A stretch of DNA of 64,000 nucleotides from CATQHL01 sp965242895 (GCA_965242895.1 OZ251507.1:2418001-2482000); one strand, 5' to 3'; positions 8,943 to 16,518 are shown, numbered from the stretch's first letter. Program-made: numbers and translations. Notes: generated from the letters alone by a model not told the origin.

Positions 8943-9692
8943 ATGAAGAGAACGACGCTTCCGGTCCTTTACAGCCTTAACACGGAGGCGCGGACGCCCA
9001 CTTGACAGGAGTGTTGCCGGGTGCGGGACTTTCTCCGCAGCCACTCCATCGAGTTCGATGAGCGCAACATAAGAGAGAGCCCCGACGCACGCGCCGAGTT
9101 GCTGGCGCTGACCGGAGAACTCGTTGTCCCCGCGTTCGTTGCGAGCGGCCGCTTCGTGGTGGGTTTTGAGCCGGATCAACTCGCCGAAGCCATCCGCGCC
9201 GTCCCCCCTGAGGCGGCAGGCATTGAGGATTCTGCCGCTGCGGGCACCTCGGCTGCGGATGCCTCGGCTGCGGATGCCTCGGCTGCGGATGCCTCGGCTG
9301 CGGGCCTCGCCGCTGCGGATATCGCCGCTGCGGATACCTCCAACGTCTGTTCGCCGGCTGTTGCCAGGAAAAAACCGTCAGAAGACTCGGATCAACTGAC
9401 AGGCGATCCTCGCGAGGATGGTGTCTCTCCGTCTAGCCGCCCTCCCGGCAATTCCCTCTGGAGCGATCAGGGACGCCGGGTCATCGCTCCGTCCGGGGAA
9501 ACTCTCGCCGACGGGCTGGCCTGCCTGCTGGATCGGATAGCGCAGGAACTCCACTACAACTCGGCTAAGGGTGAGAGCCAGTTCCGTCTGGGCATGCACG
9601 ACGGACTGCGCTTTGCGGAGGACGCCCTGGTAGATCTGCTGCGCCGCCACGACCATCCTGCAGAAGCAAAGGGGTTCCCGCAGGATGCCTGA
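8943..9692 (+). CDS. Glutaredoxin-like protein with in-frame UGA: candidate selenoprotein
   Basis: From ATG 8943 the frame runs through one TGA (9003-9005, codon 21) to the stop at 9690-9692: 249 residues if UGA is read as Sec. The N terminus is a thioredoxin-fold strand (LPVLYSL), and codons 21-24 read Sec-Gln-Glu-Cys, followed by CRVRDFLRSHSIEFDERNI, which matches glutaredoxin helix 1 and strand 2 after the CPYC site. Later TGELVVPAFVASGRFVVGF gives the cis-Pro strand. Without recoding the product would start at GTG 9021 and lack strand 1 and the active site. A hairpin suited to a bacterial SECIS follows the TGA. After residue ~95 there is an Ala/Asp repeat linker and a C-terminal ~80-residue domain I do not recognise (from SLWSDQGRR). 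It overlaps the next SDR by eight bases. The strand-to-active-site spacing is a few residues longer than usual. Confidence 0.72.
9003..9005 (+). other. In-frame TGA, candidate selenocysteine codon
   Basis: The only stop in this frame between 8943 and 9690. It aligns with the first Cys of the glutaredoxin CxxC site, giving UxxC. Inferred as Sec from position, family and downstream hairpin; not proven. Confidence 0.68.
9008..9047 (+). promoter_or_regulatory. Candidate bacterial SECIS hairpin
   Basis: Lower stem GGAGTG (9008-9013) with CACTCC (9042-9047), six perfect pairs. Upper stem TGCGG (9022-9026) with CCGCA (9035-9039), five perfect pairs. The apical loop is GACTTTCT with G as its first base, 22 bases after the TGA. 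Bacterial SECIS elements are known to lie inside the reading frame just after the UGA, with a G in the first loop positions; this one fits those rules. Bases 9014-9021 and 9040-9041 form an asymmetric internal loop. Confidence 0.65.
9246..9342 (+). repeat. 15-bp tandem repeat coding an Ala/Asp linker
   Basis: Unit GCCTCGGCTGCGGAT, perfect at 9261-9275 and 9276-9290 with degenerate copies on both sides. It encodes ADASA-type repeats between the glutaredoxin-like domain and the C-terminal domain. The unit length is a multiple of three, so copy-number change keeps the frame. Confidence 0.85.
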
Positions 9693-10434
9693 CAGGGTTG
9701 GGGGAGCACTGGTTACCGGCGGCGCACAGGGCATCGGGCGAGCCATCGCTCGCTGCTTGGCCGCTAGGGGATACGTCGTGTTCGTTGGCGACTTAGATGG
9801 CGCCGCGGCTGCTAAGACGGCTGCTGAACTGCGGATTGAGGGAGGCGAGGTGCACGCTCTCCAACTAGATGTAGGCGACGTGGATTCCCTGCGGCGGGCA
9901 GTAGCCGAGGTAGAGGGTGAGGCGTTGCTGGAGGTGATGGTCAATAACGCTGGGCGGGCGTTTTCCACCCCGCTGCTGGAGGTCACGCCCGAGCAGTTCG
10001 ACTCTCTGATGGCGGTCAACCTGCGAGGGGTCTTCTTCGGCGTGCAGGCCGCCGCCCGGGTCATGTGTCAGCGCCGTCGGGGGAGCATCGTCAACCTGGC
10101 CTCGACGTCTGCTTTCACGGCCTCCACCTCGCCCATGGTCCCATATGACACCTCTAAGGGCGCCGTGCGGATGCTCACTCTCGCAGCCGCCCGTGAACTG
10201 GCCCCTTTCGGGGTGCGGGTGAACGCCGTGGCGCCAGGCACTATCGATACTGATCTCACGCGTTCTCTGCTCACCGAACCCGGCGCGTTGGAAGAGCAGG
10301 CAGCGGAACTTATTCCGCTTGGACGTCTAGGCGTTCCCGACGACGCGGCAGCCGCCGTGGACTACTTAACGTCCGAGGCTGCTTCCTATGTGACTGGTCA
10401 CGTCCTGGTGGTAGACGGCGGATGGTTGACTTAG
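9685..10434 (+). CDS. SDR family NAD(P)-dependent oxidoreductase
   Basis: 249-residue classical short-chain dehydrogenase. Cofactor motif TGGAQGIGRA at the N terminus, NNAGRA in the middle, catalytic Ser in NLASTS, YDTSKG for the Tyr/Lys pair, and a C-terminal YVTGHVLVVDGGWLT typical of the family. ATG 9685 overlaps the stop of the glutaredoxin-like gene by eight bases, so it is co-translated. The substrate is unknown; an alcohol or keto acid step of the surrounding catabolic set is plausible. Confidence 0.93.
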   Translation: MPDRVGGALVTGGAQGIGRAIARCLAARGYVVFVGDLDGAAAAKTAAELRIEGGEVHALQLDVGDVDSLRRAVAEVEGEALLEVMVNNAGRAFSTPLLEVTPEQFDSLMAVNLRGVFFGVQAAARVMCQRRRGSIVNLASTSAFTASTSPMVPYDTSKGAVRMLTLAAARELAPFGVRVNAVAPGTIDTDLTRSLLTEPGALEEQAAELIPLGRLGVPDDAAAAVDYLTSEAASYVTGHVLVVDGGWLT

Positions 10435-10491
10435 CGCGCCGGGGAGAACACACGTCCGCAAATGAACACACGACCAAGGGAGGAAAGGAAG

Positions 10492-10881
10492 ATGCTGGAC
10501 AACGAGAATGCGCTAACGACCGAGCAGGCGCCTGAACCTCGCGGCCCTTACCCGCACGTCCGCATCGACGGCGAACACGTGTGGGTGACCGGTCAGATCG
10601 GCAGGGATCCCGTGACGGGAGATTTTGTGTCTGGAGGTTTTGCCGCCGAATTCCATCAGGCAATTACCAACCTCGAGAACATCCTGGGGGAAGTGGGGTC
10701 GTCCCTCAAGCAAGTAGTTCGAACATGCGTGCAGTTCATCAACGAAGACGACCTTGATGCGATGAATCGCATTTACGGTGAACGCTTCCCCGTTCCCTAC
10801 CCTGCGCGCACAAGTTTCGGAGTGGCTTTTCTCTGGAAAGGCGCAAAAGTGCAAATCGACGCTTTTGCGCGGATCGGCTGA
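10492..10881 (+). CDS. RidA family (YjgF/UK114) enamine/imine deaminase
   Basis: 129 residues, the family's usual size. RidA proteins hydrolyse reactive enamine/imine intermediates released by PLP enzymes and amino-acid oxidising enzymes. Visible family blocks are GPYPHVRIDGEHVWVTGQIG, NLENILGEVGSSLKQVVRTC and a C-terminal YPARTSFGVAFLWKGAKVQI. The usual catalytic Arg region is present (YPARTS). I start at ATG 10492, preceded by GGGAGGAAAGGA, rather than at ATG 10462, which lacks a good ribosome site. It fits a cluster that makes unstable imines. Confidence 0.9.
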   Translation: MLDNENALTTEQAPEPRGPYPHVRIDGEHVWVTGQIGRDPVTGDFVSGGFAAEFHQAITNLENILGEVGSSLKQVVRTCVQFINEDDLDAMNRIYGERFPVPYPARTSFGVAFLWKGAKVQIDAFARIG

Positions 10882-10905
10882 AACGTCTAGGCGTCAGCCC
10901 CAGGC

Positions 10906-10916
10906 GGGGGGGGGGG
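10906..10916 (+). repeat. G11 homopolymer between convergent genes
   Basis: Eleven G in a row 24 bases after the ridA-like stop, followed by a short direct repeat (CTCAGGCCCGTGC twice). Noncoding on both strands. Confidence 0.95.
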
Positions 10917-10939
10917 CTACGGCTCCTCAGGCCCGTGCC

Positions 10940-11248
10940 TCAGGCCCGTGCTTCCGCCGCCCTCTCCGGCGGGGGAGTGACAACGCCGCTCACCCCCGGT
11001 ACCCGTTTCAGAAGCAGGGCCTCGATGCCAGCTGTCAGCGTGACGACCGACAACGGGCAGGTCTCGCAGGCTCCGGTCAGCTTCACCGTCACCACCCCCT
11101 CTTCGCTTACGCCTAGAAACTCCAAGTCGCCGCCGTCCGCCTCAATGGCAGGGCGGAGCATGTCCAGCGCTTCGTGCAGGAGTTCGGTGTCGACCGGAAC
11201 GTTGCGGGCTTCCACCTCAGCAGCCGCGCTCGTGTCGCTCCCAGCCAT
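10940..11248 (-). CDS. NifU-like C-terminal domain protein (Nfu-type Fe-S scaffold)
   Basis: 102 residues, essentially one NifU C-terminal domain. Family blocks: LRPAIEADGGDLEFLGV, then VKLTGACETCPLSVVTL with the CxxC pair that holds a bridging Fe-S cluster, and a late GIEALLLKRVPGV. It probably carries or delivers Fe-S clusters. Its ATG overlaps the stop of the ornithine-cyclodeaminase-like gene (TGATG), so it is the last gene of the minus-strand operon. None of the other genes in that operon is an obvious Fe-S enzyme. Confidence 0.88.
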   Translation of the reverse strand: MAGSDTSAAAEVEARNVPVDTELLHEALDMLRPAIEADGGDLEFLGVSEEGVVTVKLTGACETCPLSVVTLTAGIEALLLKRVPGVSGVVTPPPERAAEARA

Positions 11249-12303
11249 CAGAAAACCTTGATCCGCCGCCCCGCTCCCGCAGCGGCGGCTAGGTCGTAGA
11301 CCAAAGAGGCAACTCCCGCGTCGAGGGCTGCCATGCCCATGTGTGTCATTATGGTGCGCTCCTCCCCGCTTTCGCGTCCAGGTCGGAGGCCAGGAATGAC
11401 CTCGCTCACGAGGTCTGCGTGGATGTCGCTCTTCGAGAGCTGGCCAGGTTGCAGACCTCCGATCCGCCCTACCTCATCGCCTTCGATCCAGGCCAGGTCG
11501 CGCCCGTAGAAACCCACCACCCACTTGTCGAATTCCGTGGCGCAGGTGCTTTCGACGTCACGGAAGCCGGTGGCGGCGCATACATGGGTGCCGGCAGGAA
11601 TCCACTGCTCAAAAATGACCGGTTCAGAGGCTGTGGTGACTACGCAGATGACGTCTGCGTCGGCCGCTGCGCTCTCCGTGCTTTCAGCTTCCAGGGCGGA
11701 GGCCCCCGTCGTCGCCTCGGCAAAAGCAGCGAAACTCTCGCGCTGAAGAGGGTCGATGTCGAACACCTTCACGTTGTCGAGGTCAAAGATCTCGTTTAGG
11801 CACATCAAGTGGGTGCGCCCTTCGTTGCCGCAGCCGATGATTGCAGCGGTGCTCGAGTCGGGGCGCGCCAGGAACTTGGCTCCCACCGCTGCGTGTCCGC
11901 CGGTGCGCATGTTGGTGACCGAGGTTCCGTCCATCAAGGCGAGCGGCATGCCTGTGTTGGTGTCGGTCAGCAGGTTAAGGGCCGATATGGCGGGTAGGCC
12001 GCGCAGAGGATTCTTTCGGAAACTGCTCAGCCATTTGACCGCCGCCCGGTCTATCGGTCTAAGCAGGGCAGGGAAAGCCTGCACTGCTCCGTGGCCGTAG
12101 GGAGGTTCTGGTGCGCTGCGGTCATGCACGTAGAGGTTTGCCGGGTTGACTTGGTCTACCAGACCTTTCCCCACCCATTCAAAAACCTCAAGGCAGCGTT
12201 CGAAACAGGCCGCCGGAGTCAGGAGATCCTCTACTTCCTCGCGAGAAATTACGAGCACCTCGCCCGCCGTCTCGAGGAAAGGCTTGGCAGCGCCTGAAGT
12301 CAC
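11248..12303 (-). CDS. Ornithine cyclodeaminase / mu-crystallin family protein
   Basis: 351 residues from GTG 12303, which overlaps the upstream gene's TGA (GTGA). Members are NAD(P)-dependent amino-acid cyclodeaminases, ketimine reductases or alanine dehydrogenases. The Rossmann motif is IIGCGNEGRTHL, preceded by the family's KWLSSFRKNP and the Gly-rich DGTSVTNMRTGG block with the substrate Arg, and DVICVVTTASEPV follows. The open frame extends far upstream but that part is a shadow of the aldolase-like gene. It fits with RidA, since these enzymes handle cyclic imines. Confidence 0.9.
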   Translation of the reverse strand: MTSGAAKPFLETAGEVLVISREEVEDLLTPAACFERCLEVFEWVGKGLVDQVNPANLYVHDRSAPEPPYGHGAVQAFPALLRPIDRAAVKWLSSFRKNPLRGLPAISALNLLTDTNTGMPLALMDGTSVTNMRTGGHAAVGAKFLARPDSSTAAIIGCGNEGRTHLMCLNEIFDLDNVKVFDIDPLQRESFAAFAEATTGASALEAESTESAAADADVICVVTTASEPVIFEQWIPAGTHVCAATGFRDVESTCATEFDKWVVGFYGRDLAWIEGDEVGRIGGLQPGQLSKSDIHADLVSEVIPGLRPGRESGEERTIMTHMGMAALDAGVASLVYDLAAAAGAGRRIKVF

Positions 12304-13295
12304 CACTCCCCCTCGAGTCCTCCCGCGGATTTTTCGGCCCCGTCCGCAGTAGGTAACTCGCCCTCGAGCGCTTTCAGCTGTCCGGCGGCTTGTCGAAGCC
12401 TGTCCAGCGCCTGGGGAGGAAGCGGACGGTAGGGTTTGCGAGGGGCTCCCGCCCGCGCTCCCCCTAACTCGGCTAGAGCGTTGAGGTAGCCGTGCTCGTG
12501 GCTGAGCATCAGCGGCATGTCGGGCTGCCGGATGGCGTCGGAAAGCGTTTGAAGGGCAGCAAAAGCGCTCCGCACCCAGCCGTCTTTGTGGCGGCCTCGC
12601 CGGCACTCTTGGATGTAACGGTTGCCTGTCTTGAGCCCCGCCCAGCTGAATATGCCCGTTGCCCCAACCGCCCCTAGCAGTGAAGCGTGAAAGAAGGACG
12701 GGTCGTTGCCGCTGAAGACGTTGACTCGTTCGGCAATCGTCAAGAGCACCTGGTCGAAGTGGGGAAGGAAAGTGTTGGACTCCTTGATGGCCTTTATGTT
12801 CGGCACCTCCAGCAGACGATCCCACATCTTCGCCGTGATGTTCACTCCGTTCAGCGGGGAGTAGTTGTAGAGCATCAGGGCCATCTCTCCATCGAGGGAT
12901 TCGGCTGTTTCCAGAAAAAACGAAAGCGCCCATTCCGGCGTTACTGGCAGGGCGAACGGGGCTGCCAGCATAGAGCCGTCGGCGCCCGCCGCCTCTGCGT
13001 AGCGCGCCCGTCTGATCGCCTCCTTCTGGTAGGCGGCGGTACTCCCCACCACCACGGCGATCTGCTCCTCGAGCCCGCCCTGGACAGCCGTTTCGCACAC
13101 GGAGTCGAACTCTCGCTCGGAGACGTTCGTCATTTGCCCCATCGACCCGAAGACGATGCAGCCGGGCGCTCCCGACTCCGCCACTAGACGGATGCTCAGG
13201 CGGATGGCTGCGTGGTCGATCTCCTCGTCGTTGTCGAGACTCAGCGGGATGAGCGGGAAATGGCCTTCAAGCGGTCTGCGAACGAATTCTGGCAT
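12300..13295 (-). CDS. Dihydrodipicolinate synthase family (DapA/NanA-like) aldolase
   Basis: 331-residue TIM-barrel class I aldolase/lyase. The Schiff-base Lys is in NIKAIKESN and the partner Tyr in LMLYNYSP, both family-conserved; the early GGT-type block is replaced by FGSMGQMTNVSE. It lies in a catabolic operon rather than with lysine genes, so a keto-acid aldolase, keto-deoxy-sugar or hydroxyproline-type role is likelier than lysine synthesis. ATG 13295 lies inside the upstream gene (29-base overlap), and its stop overlaps the next start. Confidence 0.88.
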   Translation of the reverse strand: MPEFVRRPLEGHFPLIPLSLDNDEEIDHAAIRLSIRLVAESGAPGCIVFGSMGQMTNVSEREFDSVCETAVQGGLEEQIAVVVGSTAAYQKEAIRRARYAEAAGADGSMLAAPFALPVTPEWALSFFLETAESLDGEMALMLYNYSPLNGVNITAKMWDRLLEVPNIKAIKESNTFLPHFDQVLLTIAERVNVFSGNDPSFFHASLLGAVGATGIFSWAGLKTGNRYIQECRRGRHKDGWVRSAFAALQTLSDAIRQPDMPLMLSHEHGYLNALAELGGARAGAPRKPYRPLPPQALDRLRQAAGQLKALEGELPTADGAEKSAGGLEGEW

Positions 13296-14406
13296 TGGTT
13301 TCTCTTCCCGAAATCAGGTTGACAAAAAGTTGCTTGAGCTCTCGGCAGCGCTCTGGCAGTTCCTCGAACACCACGGCTTCACAATCGTAGCCGAGGTCTA
13401 GCATGGCGCTCCGGGCGCTGGGAGTGTAGATCACGCTTCCTTCTTCGGTTATGCGCTCGATTCCGTCGAATCGAGCCGCTGATTCGTTGACGGCGACGGC
13501 GTCTTCTTCGGCAAGCCCTTCGGGGAGGTCTAGTTGAATACCGTCTGAGCCAATCACCGCGGGGTAGCCGCCTGGGAGCCCTCCAGGGGCGGTCACGTGG
13601 GTTCTTGTGCTCGTTGCTCCCGCAAGGGCCAGTGCGTTTTTTACCGCCGAGGCCGCGAACAGGGAGAAGACGTCGGTCCTGCCCCAATCGATGCGCTCTG
13701 GCCAGGTCGTGAGAGCCTCCGAAAGGTCGCACTCCCCGGCGGCCTCCTCGCCTGCGACTTTCAGATGGAAGTGGTGCGGCACCTTCTGAGGGCCGTAGGC
13801 CATGAGGGCGTGCGAGCCGACCAGCCGGACGTCGATTTCTTCGGCCGGTTTGCCGGTGCGGGCCATCACGTAGCGGAGTACGCGAGTGGCGCAGACCTCT
13901 ACGTTGCCAGCGCCTGCCGCCGGTCCGTCTCCGAAGTGCCGCCAGAGAGCAGGGTTCACAACGTCAGGGAAGGCTGCATTGACCACTTTCGTGTCTACGC
14001 CCGCCCGTCGAATCGCCCGCATGAGTTGAGCCGCCGGGAGGAGATGCCAGGGCAGCCAGAGGCCGAAGGTAGCGGTTCGTATCTTCGCCCGCAGTTCCGG
14101 GCTCATTTCAGCCTGCATGAACCGACGGGGCGACTGAATCGTAGCGGAGTGGATTATCACGTCTGGCCGGACGTCTTCAAGCAGGCGGGCAGTCGCCTCC
14201 TCGTCGGCCAAGTCCACCTGGTGATGTGTGAAGTGTTTGACGTGCCCCTGAAATACCGACCCCAGCATGGCCAAGGTGGTGAGCGAGGGTCCGCTCCAAG
14301 CGCTGCGCTTGAGTGTGACTATCCGATCTACCTGCGGAGAACGAGCCAGAAATTCCAGTGCCCAGCCCCCAAGGTTTCCCACGCCGCTCAGCAAGGCTGT
14401 AGTCAT
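13267..14406 (-). CDS. Rossmann-fold NAD(P)-binding oxidoreductase of unknown specificity
   Basis: 379 residues. The N terminus LLSGVGNLGGWALEFLARS is a dinucleotide-binding fold, followed by PDVIIHSATIQSP as in epimerase/dehydratase or saccharopine-dehydrogenase-like proteins, and KVVNAAFPDVVNP. I cannot name the reaction. First gene of a minus-strand operon with the DapA-like aldolase, cyclodeaminase-like and NifU-like genes, so it may reduce or oxidise an intermediate of the same path. A run of GCTTGCCTRAGC repeats lies just upstream at 14445-14468. Confidence 0.75.
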   Translation of the reverse strand: MTTALLSGVGNLGGWALEFLARSPQVDRIVTLKRSAWSGPSLTTLAMLGSVFQGHVKHFTHHQVDLADEEATARLLEDVRPDVIIHSATIQSPRRFMQAEMSPELRAKIRTATFGLWLPWHLLPAAQLMRAIRRAGVDTKVVNAAFPDVVNPALWRHFGDGPAAGAGNVEVCATRVLRYVMARTGKPAEEIDVRLVGSHALMAYGPQKVPHHFHLKVAGEEAAGECDLSEALTTWPERIDWGRTDVFSLFAASAVKNALALAGATSTRTHVTAPGGLPGGYPAVIGSDGIQLDLPEGLAEEDAVAVNESAARFDGIERITEEGSVIYTPSARSAMLDLGYDCEAVVFEELPERCRELKQLFVNLISGRETNARIRSQTA

Positions 14407-14463
14407 GGAAGCGTCACGCAGGGATTTCCCAATTCGTCCTTGCCTAAGCTTGCCTGAGCTTGC

Positions 14464-14958
14464 CTAGGACAGCGAACCTTCGTCTGCGCCCCGCGGCGTG
14501 CGGCGTCGGCCGATCGGGTGCATCTCCTCGCGGTGAAAGTCCTTGATGCCTGCCGTCCTGAGGGTGAGACTGGATATCAGCCAGCCTGTTCCGCTGCAGC
14601 CGCTGCGGCTGAAGGTGCAGTGGTAGCGCCCCCAGAGGTATCCGTCGGGGGCACCGGAGTGATACCTGTGCCAGGCGTAGACGTAGGCGTCGCAGACGGC
14701 GCGAGAGTCGTCCTCAAAGCTCACGCTCACGTTGCTGATGTGGTGCGAAGTAGCGGCAAAGACCTCGTCGAGCCCGAATTTGATGACCTTCAAGATGTCT
14801 TTCCGCCCTCTGATCATCTCCATCTCCGGCCCATAGTCGATCACGACGTCCTCAGTAAAGAGTTCGACCAATTGCTCCGGCTCGTTGAGGTCAAAGTGCC
14901 ACGCGTAGCTGTAGAGCAGTTCCTTAATGGCCGTGCGGTCGTCGTTTTCGTGGTGCAT
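14464..14958 (-). CDS. Nuclear transport factor 2 / SnoaL-like family protein
   Basis: 164 residues from ATG 14958. The cone-fold pattern is clear: AIKELLYSYAWHFDLNEPEQ, then LFTEDVVIDYGP, GRKDILKVI, SHHISNVSV and AYVYAWHRY. Such domains serve as small hydrolases, isomerases or dehydratases or as binding modules; the active residue set is not diagnostic here. The frame is open upstream to 15042 but that stretch is a CTCTCTTGG minisatellite encoding REPRE repeats, and the purine-rich GAGAAGAGAA ahead of 14958 makes this the better start. Confidence 0.82.
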   Translation of the reverse strand: MHHENDDRTAIKELLYSYAWHFDLNEPEQLVELFTEDVVIDYGPEMEMIRGRKDILKVIKFGLDEVFAATSHHISNVSVSFEDDSRAVCDAYVYAWHRYHSGAPDGYLWGRYHCTFSRSGCSGTGWLISSLTLRTAGIKDFHREEMHPIGRRRTPRGADEGSLS

Positions 14959-14967
14959 GTCTTGGTT

Positions 14968-15140
14968 CTCTTCTCGTGGCTCTCTTGGCTCTCTTGCTTC
15001 TCTTGGCTCTCTGCTTCGAAAATGATACGTTACGGCTTTCACTACCGGAGTCTCGGCGGGTGGAAACTACAATCATCTAGCCGCCTGAAAATCAGAAGAG
15101 CCAAGAGATCAGAAGAGTCAAGAGAATCGAGGTTAAGCAA
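14968..15140. repeat. Degenerate TCTCTTGGC / AGAGCCAAGAG repeats in divergent spacer
   Basis: The spacer between the divergent NTF2-like and VOC genes holds TCTCTTGGCTCTCTTG copies (14978-15012) and, facing them, AGAGCCAAGAG plus TCAGAAGAG copies (15097-15128). They are mutually inverted, so the two promoters are framed by an imperfect inverted repeat. Confidence 0.6.
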
Positions 15141-15625
15141 TGTCAGAGGAATCGGGGATCAAATCGGAAATCAGGAAAGACCTCTGGTCGCGCACATACC
15201 AGGTAGGGGTGGTGGTTCGAGACCTTGACCGTGCGGCGGCTTTCTACGAGAAATTGGGCATCGGCCCGTTCGTGGAAGGCCCCTCGGCGCACACGATCGA
15301 GCGGAAGATCTACGGGAAGGACGCTCCCGACGCTCGGGTGCGCGGCAAGATCGCCCAGATGGGCTCCATCGAGTTCGAACTCCTTCAGCCGGTGAGCAAT
15401 GACACCATCCAAGCCGAATTCCTGGAAAAACACGGTGAGGGTATCCTCCACATCTGCGCTTACACCGACGATCTCGACACCGACCGGGAAGCCCTTGAGA
15501 ACCTCGGCTTTGAGGTGATCTCCTACGGTCGTCTTGAGGACGGAGGGCAATTCGCCTACTTCGATACCCGCGAGGTAGGGGGAGTGGTGCTGGAACTCTT
15601 CGAGGTTGGAGAATCCTGGAAGTAG
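15140..15625 (+). CDS. VOC family (glyoxalase/bleomycin-resistance/dioxygenase) protein
   Basis: 161 residues with two beta-alpha-beta-beta-beta halves: YQVGVVVRDLDRAAAFYEKLGIGPF, then IEFELLQPVSNDT, ILHICAYTDDLDTDRE and GVVLELFE. The C-terminal Glu in LELFE and the His in LHIC are usual metal ligands. Closest by eye to the methylmalonyl-CoA epimerase-like or lactoylglutathione lyase-like branch. Single gene, divergent from the NTF2-like gene. Confidence 0.88.
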   Translation: MSEESGIKSEIRKDLWSRTYQVGVVVRDLDRAAAFYEKLGIGPFVEGPSAHTIERKIYGKDAPDARVRGKIAQMGSIEFELLQPVSNDTIQAEFLEKHGEGILHICAYTDDLDTDREALENLGFEVISYGRLEDGGQFAYFDTREVGGVVLELFEVGESWK

Positions 15626-15801
15626 TTGGTTCTCAGCAGCCGCCTCCGGTTAGGCTGAAGCATCGAAAGCATCGAAAGCATCGTTGGCCGAAGCCGCTGC
15701 TTGGCTTCGCTGACGCCCCGATGAGTGCGCGGCACTAAAGTGAAGAAGGTGGATGAGAAAGACAGTCACCGGCCACTGCACGAACCCCTAGAGGAGAAGA
15801 A
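15626..15801 (+). other. Spacer with GCATCGAAA repeat and small hairpin
   Basis: Three AGCATCGAA-type copies lie at 15658-15683. CGAAGCC (15689-15695) pairs with GGCTTCG (15703-15709), a seven-pair hairpin without a T run. It may end the VOC transcript; otherwise nothing is seen before the ribosome site AGAGGAGAAG of the next gene. Confidence 0.4.
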
Positions 15802-16473
15802 ATGACTGAAAACGTCAAAGAGGAAATTGCACATCCCGAACTCAAAGAGTTGGCCGAAGCCATAGACGACGCTCCCGGCGACCGCTACTCGCGCACGAAG
15901 ATCGGCAACGATCAGGAAGGCCAAGCGAGGTATATGGAGAAGTACCGCGAGGTTTCTGCTTCCGACCCGATTCAGCAGGGATGGGACGCCAACGAGCCCG
16001 AGTTCCACGCCAAGACCAGGATTTTTTCTGTCCTCGCCGACGCTCTAGAGGAGGAACTAGGAACGGAGGCCGGGCGGGCGGCCGTCTCCCGTGCGCGGCA
16101 GAAGCAAGGCAAGCAGATGGGCTCCGCCATGGCGGAGAAAACCAGGGCGAAAGGGGAAAGGCTCAATCTCAACAACTTTTTTAAGGAGTTCTGGTCGTAT
16201 TTTCAGTGGTCTCCCAAACTCGACACGGAGCGTTACTACGACGAAGAGGGGAACATGACGAAATACGTGCTGAGGTTGAACTGTCCGATCGGCGACTACC
16301 TACGCGACAACGCCCCCGACGTGGAGTACTCCTCGAACTTCTGCGACCTCGACGAGTACATCGCTCATGCCTACAATCCGAACATCCGTTACTCGCGCAA
16401 GCGCTGGGTGCCGGCGGGCGACCAGTTCTCCGAACTCATCTGGGAGCTAGCTTCAGACGACATCATCGACTGA
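15802..16473 (+). CDS. L-2-amino-thiazoline-4-carboxylate hydrolase-like family protein
   Basis: 223 residues with AGAGGAGAAG upstream of ATG 15802. The middle and C-terminal parts follow the ATC hydrolase family: EEELGTEAGRAAVSRARQKQG, LNNFFKEFWSYF, a conserved LNCPIGDYL, FCDLDEYIAHAYNPNIRYSR and a late PAGDQFSELIWEL. ATC hydrolase opens a cyclic thiazoline to S-carbamoyl-cysteine; many family members are uncharacterised. Usual members carry a Cys shortly after the GD pair, here Phe-Ser, so the reaction may differ. Rests on family pattern memory only. Confidence 0.6.
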   Translation: MTENVKEEIAHPELKELAEAIDDAPGDRYSRTKIGNDQEGQARYMEKYREVSASDPIQQGWDANEPEFHAKTRIFSVLADALEEELGTEAGRAAVSRARQKQGKQMGSAMAEKTRAKGERLNLNNFFKEFWSYFQWSPKLDTERYYDEEGNMTKYVLRLNCPIGDYLRDNAPDVEYSSNFCDLDEYIAHAYNPNIRYSRKRWVPAGDQFSELIWELASDDIID

Positions 16474-16518
16474 GCCGAACGACCTCCGCCGGCCTCTCGA
16501 CAACTAGGTGAAACTGGC

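Noticed and set aside
9021..9692. Glutaredoxin-like gene starting at GTG 9021 with AGGAG at 9007-9011
   Set aside because: It would lack the first strand and the whole active site, while the upstream frame supplies both from an ATG with a ribosome site. Kept only as the rival model to Sec recoding.
12303..13098. Upstream extension of the ornithine-cyclodeaminase-like frame
   Set aside because: It overlaps the DapA-like gene completely and has no family similarity; GTG 12303 overlaps the upstream stop and fits the family start.
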